Below are positions 58,953 through 64,000 of a stretch of 64,000 nucleotides of DNA, one piece after another; position 1 is the stretch's first letter; every line of letters starts with the position of its first letter. The notes below the pieces were generated by a model, which worked only from the letters and a program-made list of their open reading frames with translations, did not search any database and was not told the DNA's origin. A program made the position numbers and the translations under genes. Location: assembly GCA_017883235.1 (NCBI GenBank), contig JADGNY010000016.1, positions 1-64,000 of the forward strand. Reading direction: 5' to 3'. This DNA is from Thermoanaerobaculia bacterium (GTDB lineage Bacteria > Acidobacteriota > Thermoanaerobaculia > Gp7-AA8).

Positions 58953-59246
58953 TTAATCGTGCGGCGAGGCCTGCCGCTCCACGCGGCGCGATTCATCGAT
59001 GATTCGTTCGAAAAGGCGCCTCACGGCAGCGGGGTCGAGCGGCCCGCCGGAGATCCCGACGACATGCAGCAAGACCTGCTTCTCACGCTCCGGGGCGTAG
59101 ATCGGCATGCCGAGAACCGGCTTGACCTCGCCGATCTCGATGGCGTACTTCGCGCGCTGATTGAGCAGCCGCACAATGACCTCATCGACGCGGTCGATGG
59201 CGTCGCGGAGGCGGGAGAGCTCGAGCTCTGCGTCAGGTCGATCCAT
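58953..59246 (-). CDS. Chorismate mutase (AroQ type)
   Basis: A 97-residue all-helical chorismate mutase: LSRLRDAIDRVDEVIVRLLN with the first Arg, QRAKYAIEIGEVK with Arg and Lys, PIYAPEREKQVL with the Glu/Arg pair, then the third helix VRRLFERIIDESRRVERQ. It rearranges chorismate to prephenate for Phe and Tyr synthesis. It is the first gene of the operon and may form a complex with the DAHP synthase as in other bacteria, transferring feedback control. The AAGAGG SD lies in the terminator stem just upstream of the ATG. Confidence 0.93.
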   Translation of the reverse strand: MDRPDAELELSRLRDAIDRVDEVIVRLLNQRAKYAIEIGEVKPVLGMPIYAPEREKQVLLHVVGISGGPLDPAAVRRLFERIIDESRRVERQASPHD

Positions 59247-59248
59247 AA

Positions 59249-59280
59249 CAAAAAACCTCTTGCCCGGACGGGAAGAGGTT
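59249..59280 (-). terminator. Attenuator terminator before the aro operon
   Basis: On the minus strand a stem AACCTCTT.CCCG/CGGG.AAGAGGTT (59254-59280) is followed by TTTTTTG and, two bases later, the ATG of chorismate mutase. The 3' arm contains the only SD-like AAGAGG, so folding would stop transcription and also hide the ribosome-binding site. A terminator placed between promoter and first gene is diagnostic for attenuation. Confidence 0.88.
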
Positions 59281-59335
59281 CGGATCGACTCAGCCGGTCA
59301 GCGCCCCTTCTCGCGGGGCGCAAAATGCCCCACGT

Positions 59336-59386
59336 CTACGTAAAGTAACCGTACCAATACGCGTTGCGAGGGGCGTTGACGTTCAT
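59336..59386 (-). CDS. Aromatic leader peptide of the aro operon
   Basis: A 16-codon frame reads MNVNAPRNAYWYGYFT and stops at TAG (59336-59338). Five of its last seven residues are Tyr, Trp or Phe, the amino acids made by the pathway. It lies between the promoter (59399-59427) and the terminator (59249-59280). The likely transcript start leaves only about 6 bases before the ATG, so it may be translated leaderless; no SD is present. Downstream, GGGGC (59327-59331), GCGCCCC (59315-59321) and GGGGCGC (59301-59307) can form alternative hairpins, as needed for a ribosome-position switch. Confidence 0.85.
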   Translation of the reverse strand: MNVNAPRNAYWYGYFT

Positions 59387-59398
59387 GTGGCGGGGCGA

Positions 59399-59427
59399 AG
59401 AATAGGGCCAGGAGGGGCGCGTGTCAA
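59399..59427 (-). promoter_or_regulatory. Sigma-70 promoter of the aro operon
   Basis: Minus strand TTGACA (59422-59427), 17 bp, TATTCT (59399-59404). The -35 box is perfect, spacing is ideal and the -10 box is 4-5 of 6. It reads into the leader peptide and attenuator. A family A palindrome ends 7 bases upstream. Confidence 0.8.
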
Positions 59428-59434
59428 ACACTCC

Positions 59435-59567
59435 GGAGCGCTGGCGTCTCGCCGGCTGGCCCGGGGGCGTCTCGCCCCCGGTCGGGGCAAGACAGAACAC
59501 ATTCGCTGGTAACCGTGACCGCAGCGGCGAGACGCCGCTGGGCCAGCCGGCGAGACGCCAGCGCTCC
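59435..59567. repeat. Palindromic repeat family A, copy upstream of aro promoter
   Basis: A 133-bp element with ends GGAGCGCTGGCGTCTCGCCG and complement. It contains ACATTCGCTGGTAACC and the inner GGGGGCGTCTCGCCCCC palindrome, plus an extra GGGCCAGCCGGCGAGACGCC near the right end. It separates the aro promoter from the divergent gene at 59604. Confidence 0.92.
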
Positions 59568-59603
59568 GGCCGCTCCCTCCTGAGCTAAACTCGCCGCTCT
59601 CCC

Positions 59604-59888
59604 ATGACTCCGACCAACCGCCCCATGGCGCAGCGGTGCGCGGTACACCAGCAGCGGCCGGCCTTCGCCGTCTGCATGCAGTGTACGAAGTCCCTCTGCC
59701 AGGAGTGCGCGACGCAGTGGGACGGGATCTGGTACTGCGCGGCGTGCCTGGCCGTCCGGCGCGCCGGACCGGTGAAGCGCTCGCGCGCCGGCGGGTGGAT
59801 CGCCGTGATCGCGGCGTCGATCGTCATCCTATTCTTCAGTACCCGCCTGATGGTCTGGGCCGGCGTACTGCTCGCGGGACTGCGGTGA
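59604..59888 (+). CDS. B-box-like zinc-finger membrane protein
   Basis: A 94-residue protein. The N-terminal half has paired Cys/His in B-box zinc-finger order: CAVHQQRPAFAVCMQCTKSL, then CQECATQWDGIWYCAACLA. One membrane helix follows (about 67-90, GGWIAVIAASIVILFFSTRL). The zinc module should face the cytoplasm and mediate protein contact. Its stop overlaps the GTG of the next gene, so the five genes to the end of the window are coupled. Proteins of this kind are often the first gene in DUF4129/MoxR clusters, whose role is unknown. Confidence 0.8.
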   Translation: MTPTNRPMAQRCAVHQQRPAFAVCMQCTKSLCQECATQWDGIWYCAACLAVRRAGPVKRSRAGGWIAVIAASIVILFFSTRLMVWAGVLLAGLR

Positions 59889-60694
59889 TCCGCGCGCCGC
59901 TCTCCACCACGAGCGTCCTCGATGAGTCGGCGTCCATCGTCCGCGCCACCGCCTCGCCGTGGGTGGGACTGCTGCTGGTCACCTCCCTCCCCTACCGTTT
60001 CATGCAGGCCGTCTTCGCCGACCGCCTCCTCGAGCTCGGAAGCACCGCCTCCCAATACGGCGATGCCCTTCGCACGACCGCGGACCTCACCTGCGCGGCG
60101 TTCCTCCTGTCGTTGTGGGGGCGAGCCGTCTACGCGCGCGCCTGCCGCCTCACCTCGGCGTCCGGCGCCGCGCCGGGCCGTGAAGCGCTCCGCGTGCCGC
60201 TGGCGGCTCTGGCCAGCTACATCTTCACCGCCTCGATCGCCGAATCGGTCACCTACATGCTGTTCATCACCGTCGCCGGCATCGCCGTCGGCGCGATCCT
60301 CTCCGGCCTCGCCATCGGCACGATGGAGCTCAACGACCGGCCGGGAGTGATGGCGCCACTGCGCCTCCTGTCGCGCTACGGCAACCAGACGCGCATCGTC
60401 GTGGCGCTGTCGTTCGTCTTCCTCTGCGGATTCGTCATCGCCGCGCTGAATGTGGCAGCGCTGTTCGCCGGCTGTCTGGCTCTGGTCTCGACGATCGGAG
60501 GATGGGATGCCTCTCGCTGGCACATCCTCCTCAGCTTCTCCAACCGCCGCTACATCCTGATGGTCATCGCCGGCGCGCTCCTGGTCGTCGAACCGTTCTG
60601 GATCGCCGCCAACGTGCTGCTGGTGCGAAAGGCCGGCGTGGCGGAGAGCGGCGACGACCTCCGCCTCTGGTTCGAGGAGCTGAAGCAGTCATGA
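59885..60694 (+). CDS. Polytopic membrane protein, MoxR cluster
   Basis: A 269-residue hydrophobic protein starting at GTG 59885 (GTGA overlap). About five to six helices are visible, for example WVGLLLVTSLPYRFMQAVFA, ALASYIFTASIAESVTYMLF, VAGIAVGAILSGLAIGTMEL and VALSFVFLCGFVIAALNVAA. It has no recognised family; membrane proteins of this size commonly precede DUF4129 genes. Its stop overlaps the next ATG. It is an inner-membrane component of unknown function. Confidence 0.8.
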   Translation: MIRAPLSTTSVLDESASIVRATASPWVGLLLVTSLPYRFMQAVFADRLLELGSTASQYGDALRTTADLTCAAFLLSLWGRAVYARACRLTSASGAAPGREALRVPLAALASYIFTASIAESVTYMLFITVAGIAVGAILSGLAIGTMELNDRPGVMAPLRLLSRYGNQTRIVVALSFVFLCGFVIAALNVAALFAGCLALVSTIGGWDASRWHILLSFSNRRYILMVIAGALLVVEPFWIAANVLLVRKAGVAESGDDLRLWFEELKQS

Positions 60695-61731
60695 GGAGGA
60701 TGGCATCGCTGTTTCTGCTCCTGCTGGCGGCCTCGCCACTGCAAGCGGCGACGATGACGCTTGCCGAATACCAGGCGGCATTGACGAGAATTCGCAGCTT
60801 CCTCGAAACGGGCAATGTCGACGGCGCGCGCGCCGAGGGGAAGACGCTGGCGGGGAACGACATCGACTCGCCGAACGGACGCTTCAAGGCCGACAGCACG
60901 CTCCTGGCGGAGGTCGCTGCCGCCAAACCTCGCGACCTCGGCGTGGAGAGCCGGATCGACGCCACACTCGCTTCGCTACGCCGCGTGGCACCGTCAAAAC
61001 GGATCGCCGTCGATGCCGCGCTGATGCAACGTCTGCAGCGGGAGCAGGCAGTTCAGGAGCTTCGGCGCGGCGGCGCTATCCATGGTGTGAAGGCAGAGGC
61101 TCCCCTCCTGACGCAGATCGGCGATGCGATCGTGAACGCCGCGCGATGGGTGGGCAAGGAGATCGTGAAGTTCGTCGACTGGCTGTCGCGATTCTGGCCG
61201 GACAGCGAGACGAAGACGAGACTGAAGAAACCCGCGGCGTCGTCCGGCATGCGCTGGACGATCGGAGCGCTCGTCGCTCTGATCATCCTCGTCCTCGGCG
61301 TGCTGGCCTTCGAGGTGATCCGGCGCAGCCGCAAGGCCGCGCCGGGTCAAGTCGAGGAGAGCGCGCCGCTCGGATCGTCGCGTGACGACGACCCGCTCTC
61401 GCGTGGTGCCAACGAGTGGGAGCGCTACGCCGCGCAGCTCGCCGCGGCGGGGCGGACGCGGGAAGCGATCCGCGCCTGGTACAACGCCGTGCTGGTCACG
61501 CTCTACGGCGCGAACGTGCTGCAGTTCCGCAAAGGGCGGACGAACTGGGAGTATGTCGCGGCGCTCCATCCCGAGATCGCCTGGCGGCCACGGTTCATTC
61601 ACCTCACCCGCCGCTTCGAGGAGGAGTGGTACGGCTCCGATCAAAGCAGCGCCGACGCGCTCGACGAGTGCGGCGCCGCCGCGCGCCACATCGTCGATGC
61701 CGTGCGGCGCGCGAAGAAGGAGGCCGCGTGA
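60691..61731 (+). CDS. DUF4129-domain protein
   Basis: A 346-residue protein with a signal peptide (MRRMASLFLLLLAASPLQAA), a helical extracytoplasmic part (about 22-185), one membrane helix (about 190-210, WTIGALVALIILVLGVLAFE) and a cytoplasmic C-terminal DUF4129 domain (about 245-340, WERYAAQLAAAGRTREAIRA, ALHPEIAWRPRFIHLTRRFE, EWYGSD). DUF4129 resembles a degenerate transglutaminase-associated tail and accompanies MoxR ATPases. ATG 60691 overlaps the previous TGA. The role is unknown; a chaperone-like membrane complex with MoxR is proposed for such clusters. Confidence 0.85.
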   Translation: MRRMASLFLLLLAASPLQAATMTLAEYQAALTRIRSFLETGNVDGARAEGKTLAGNDIDSPNGRFKADSTLLAEVAAAKPRDLGVESRIDATLASLRRVAPSKRIAVDAALMQRLQREQAVQELRRGGAIHGVKAEAPLLTQIGDAIVNAARWVGKEIVKFVDWLSRFWPDSETKTRLKKPAASSGMRWTIGALVALIILVLGVLAFEVIRRSRKAAPGQVEESAPLGSSRDDDPLSRGANEWERYAAQLAAAGRTREAIRAWYNAVLVTLYGANVLQFRKGRTNWEYVAALHPEIAWRPRFIHLTRRFEEEWYGSDQSSADALDECGAAARHIVDAVRRAKKEAA

Positions 61732-62879
61732 GACGGGCCCTTCCTCTCCTCCTCGCCATCGCCGCGTTCCTCGTGGCCGCGCTGATCTGGATCGGCAGCA
61801 GCCGGACCGGCGGTCACGCCTTCGACCGCGAGTCGGCATCGAACACATCACCCACCGGTCTCTCGCTCGCGTATGCGTACCTCGGCCGCCAGCCTGGGCA
61901 ACGGGTGTCGATGCTGACGACGCCGTTGGACAACCGCCTTCCGGCCAATGCCGTCGTCCTGCGCGTCCAGGAAGGCGAGCCCGATCACAAGCGTCCGGAG
62001 ACCGAGGATGATGATCCGTCCGAAGGATCGGCTCCGCTGCGGGAGCCGCTCCTGACGTCATCAGAAGAGGAGTTCGTCCGCGGCGGAGGGCGACTGGTCC
62101 TGGCCAGCGGCGAGCCCGGAGGATCGATCAACGTGCGCAACGATGCCGGAAAGACCGCGGCGCGCGTCTTCCCGCTCTGGCCGGGGCTGGACACGCTTTC
62201 ACTCCCCGAGCCGCGCGGCTGGTCTCCGCGCTCTCTTCCCCTCGGCATGCACACGCTGTTCGCGGGGAACGGCGAAGCGGTCGTGGCGCGGCAGGAGATC
62301 GGCGCGGGCGACGTGATCGCCGTGTCGGTGCCGGAGCTGTTCGAGAACGGGAACATCGCCACCGGCAATCACCTGGCATTCCTGGCGGACGTCGCCGGCC
62401 GCCGCCCTGTCTACTTCGACGAAGTCGTCCACGGCATGGCCGCGGACAACGGCGCGCTCTCCCTGCTAACGGAATGGCGCCTCGGTCCCTTGCTCGTCCT
62501 GCTCCTGGCGGCGGCGCTGCTGACGTTGTGGCGCAACAGCCGGCGTGCCGGACCGGCCGACGACGAAGACCGCGACACGCGCTCCGACGCCATCGACCTG
62601 GTGGCGTCGCTCGGCGCGCTCTACGGGCGCTCGATGTCGAGCGCCGAATCGATCGTCCTCTACCACGCGGCGCTGGAGCGAAGCGTTGCCGCGCAGAGCG
62701 GGCTGCGGGGGGATGCGCTGCACCGGCGCGTCGCCGAACTGACGCATGACCTGATCCCGTCGCCGGCCGAAAAGAAACTCCCCGCGCATGCATTCCATCG
62801 CCAGCTCACCATCATCAACGACGCGTTCCGCACGCTGGAACGTTCGGCCAGAGGAGGCCACGATGCTAAACATCGCTGA
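61728..62879 (+). CDS. DUF4350-domain protein
   Basis: A 383-residue protein starting at GTG 61728 (overlap with the previous TGA). An N-terminal helix (residues 4-20) is followed by a DUF4350-like domain (about 25-225; SNTSPTGLSLAYAYLGRQPG, EEEFVRGGGRLVLASGEPGG, ENGNIATGNHLAFLADVAGR, YFDEVVHG). A second helix (about 250-268, GPLLVLLLAAALLTLWRNS) and a cytoplasmic C-terminal helical part (SLGALYGRSMSSAESIVLYH) complete it. DUF4350 proteins stand beside MoxR and DUF58 genes. It overlaps the moxR start by 17 bases. Function is unknown. Confidence 0.87.
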   Translation: MRRALPLLLAIAAFLVAALIWIGSSRTGGHAFDRESASNTSPTGLSLAYAYLGRQPGQRVSMLTTPLDNRLPANAVVLRVQEGEPDHKRPETEDDDPSEGSAPLREPLLTSSEEEFVRGGGRLVLASGEPGGSINVRNDAGKTAARVFPLWPGLDTLSLPEPRGWSPRSLPLGMHTLFAGNGEAVVARQEIGAGDVIAVSVPELFENGNIATGNHLAFLADVAGRRPVYFDEVVHGMAADNGALSLLTEWRLGPLLVLLLAAALLTLWRNSRRAGPADDEDRDTRSDAIDLVASLGALYGRSMSSAESIVLYHAALERSVAAQSGLRGDALHRRVAELTHDLIPSPAEKKLPAHAFHRQLTIINDAFRTLERSARGGHDAKHR

Positions 62880-63825
62880 GGTCGCGGCGCGTTTCGGCGC
62901 TCTGCGGCAGGAGCTCGACCGCGTCATCATCGGACAGGAGCGGGTGAAGACTCTCGCCATCGCCTCGCTCGTCGCCGGCGGACACATGCTGCTCGAAGGG
63001 GCCCCGGGCACCGGCAAGACGCTGCTCTCGCTGGCGCTGGCGCGCCTCTTGGGATGCCGCTTCCGGCGCATCCAGTTCACCCCCGATCTCATGCCCGCCG
63101 ATCTTCTCGGCGCGAACATCTTCAACCAGAAGTCGCAGGAGTTCGTCTTCCGTCCCGGCCCGGTCTTCACCGACATCCTCCTGGCCGACGAGATCAACCG
63201 CACGCCGCCGCGCACCCAGGCGGCACTGCTCGAGGCGATGCAGGAGAGCGCCGTGACCATCGACGGCATCCGCTACGAGGTCTCGCCGGTCTTCACCGTC
63301 TTCGCCACGCAGAATCCGGTCGAGTTCGAAGGGACCTATCCGCTGCCCGAGGCGCAGCGCGACCGCTTCCTCTTCAAGATCACCATCGACTTCCCCGAGG
63401 CGGCGGACGAAGAGAAGATGCTCAGCGCCTACGCCGTCGGGGAGCGGCTGCACGACGAGATCGTCAAATCGCTGCAGCCGGTCGTCACCGCCGAGGAGCT
63501 GGCGCAGGCGCGGAGAACCGTCGCCGCATACGTGCATGTCGAGCCGCACATCATCCGGTACATCCAGGAGATTGTGTCGCGCACGCGGCACGACGACGCG
63601 GTGCAGATCGGCGCAGGGCCACGCGCATCGCTGGCGCTGCTCGAGGCCAGCCGCGCCGTGGCCGCGCTCTCGAATCGGTCCTTCATCACCCCCGACGATG
63701 TGAAGTCGCTCGTCGAGCCGGTGCTGGCTCATCGCGTCACGCTCAGTCCCGACGCGGAGATGGAAGGGCTGGCGCTCTCCGACATCCTGTCGCGCATTTA
63801 CGAGCAGGTGGAAGTTCCGCGCTGA
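62863..63825 (+). CDS. MoxR family AAA+ ATPase
   Basis: A 320-residue AAA+ ATPase of the MoxR group. Walker A is GAPGTGKT (46-53), Walker B is LLADEINR, sensor 1 is FATQNP, the Arg-rich box is LPEAQRDRFLF, and the C-terminal lid has IGAGPRASLALLEASRA. MoxR proteins work as chaperone-like motors assembling metal centres or secreted complexes, usually with DUF58/VWA proteins. ATG 62863 follows a GAGGAGG SD and lies within the end of the DUF4350 gene. The family length is complete. Confidence 0.95.
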   Translation: MLNIAEVAARFGALRQELDRVIIGQERVKTLAIASLVAGGHMLLEGAPGTGKTLLSLALARLLGCRFRRIQFTPDLMPADLLGANIFNQKSQEFVFRPGPVFTDILLADEINRTPPRTQAALLEAMQESAVTIDGIRYEVSPVFTVFATQNPVEFEGTYPLPEAQRDRFLFKITIDFPEAADEEKMLSAYAVGERLHDEIVKSLQPVVTAEELAQARRTVAAYVHVEPHIIRYIQEIVSRTRHDDAVQIGAGPRASLALLEASRAVAALSNRSFITPDDVKSLVEPVLAHRVTLSPDAEMEGLALSDILSRIYEQVEVPR

Positions 63826-63851
63826 GGAGCGAAACGCTGAGGAGTGAAACC

Positions 63852-64000
63852 CTGAGACCCGGCCCGCTACTGATCCGACTGACGCTGATCCTGGCCATAC
63901 TGGCGCTGCTGGTACCGGTGGCGGTGTGGATTGCGCCGATCCTCGCGGCGGCGTTCATCGCTCTGCTCGCCGCGGCTGTCGTCGAAGCGGCGATCCTCCG
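63852..64000 (+). CDS. DUF58-like protein, N-terminus only
   Basis: After the MoxR gene the open frame reads LRPGPLLIRLTLILAILALL followed by a second hydrophobic stretch and runs off the window. Two N-terminal helices directly after moxR are what DUF58 proteins show. No ATG/GTG/TTG occurs at the expected place; CTG 63852 with GAGGAG 8 bases upstream is the best start, or GTG 63909 gives a shorter protein. A 15-bp direct repeat (GCTGAGGAGCGAAAC-like) sits just before it at 63824-63853. Confidence 0.5.
   Translation, partial: MRPGPLLIRLTLILAILALLVPVAVWIAPILAAAFIALLAAAVVEAAIL

Overview
The window is high-GC DNA from a Gram-negative, free-living heterotroph. The envelope genes support this: an alpha-2-macroglobulin/PBP1C pair, an O-antigen ligase-like protein, LolA-like and TonB-C-like proteins, PAP2 and RND/MacA-type adaptor genes. 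Together with a Ser/Thr kinase bearing TPRs, many secreted hypotheticals and abundant REP-like palindromes, this resembles environmental Acidobacteriota (possibly Thermoanaerobaculia). That placement is an inference; the window has no rRNA or other marker that proves it. No tRNA, rRNA, CRISPR array or prophage was seen.

Layout. 1-10.5 kb: a 5'-truncated methyltransferase, small proteins, two 21-bp minisatellites, an SDR/O-antigen-ligase pair, a secreted thioredoxin-like protein, an ORF6N regulator with a 35-bp internal palindrome, an SDR/dicarboxylate symporter pair, a VapBC toxin-antitoxin system and a 20-residue basic microprotein. 10.6-18.8 kb: the alpha-2-macroglobulin + PBP1C periplasmic defence/repair operon. 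19-23.8 kb: RidA + flavin amine oxidase, a glycine-zipper protein, an M20 dipeptidase and a DUF4239 protein. 23.8-25.8 kb: a REP-associated (Y1) transposase with flanking repeats and a damaged methyltransferase. 25.9-29.3 kb: a peroxiredoxin, a response regulator-EAL protein and an epoxide-hydrolase-like enzyme. 29.3-34.7 kb: a promoter-led set of secreted proteins sharing a C-terminal helical module, one fused to a LolA-like domain and cytochrome c, ending in a Ser/Thr kinase. 34.8-43 kb: an epimerase, a five-domain S1 protein, a phosphohistidine phosphatase/response regulator pair, PAP2, nested palindromic repeats and a PQQ-like propeller. 43.2-47 kb: a MacA-like adaptor and two MacB/FtsX permeases without an ATPase. 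47.1-49 kb: a HYR-repeat secreted protein.

49.4-53.6 kb (minus strand) is the most notable locus: a promoter followed by a 256-residue protein ending in eight consecutive cysteines, a RiPP-recognition-element/E1-like protein, a YcaO cyclodehydratase ending in a PxPxP tail, and a SagB-type azoline dehydrogenase. This is a complete thiazole/oxazole-modified peptide (TOMM) synthetase set beside a streptolysin-S-like poly-Cys core carried on an unusually large precursor.

53.8-57.9 kb holds an AbrB-type antitoxin whose PIN toxin is reduced to 11 codons beside a palindromic element, an SH3/TonB-C lipoprotein, an M20 peptidase lacking its catalytic middle, a third 21-bp minisatellite and two unknown genes. 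57.9-59.4 kb (minus strand) is a chorismate mutase-DAHP synthase operon preceded by a consensus promoter, a leader peptide ending in Tyr-Trp-Tyr-Gly-Tyr-Phe-Thr and a terminator that abuts the start codon: a classical-looking aromatic amino acid attenuator. 59.6 kb to the end is a MoxR-type cluster (B-box-like protein, membrane protein, DUF4129, DUF4350, MoxR ATPase, start of a DUF58-like gene).

At least six copies or fragments of one palindromic repeat family (ends near GGAGCGCTGGCGTCTCGCCG) lie between genes. One flanks the truncated toxin, two bracket the aro operon and one is split by a second nested palindrome, so this repeat has been active in shaping the region.
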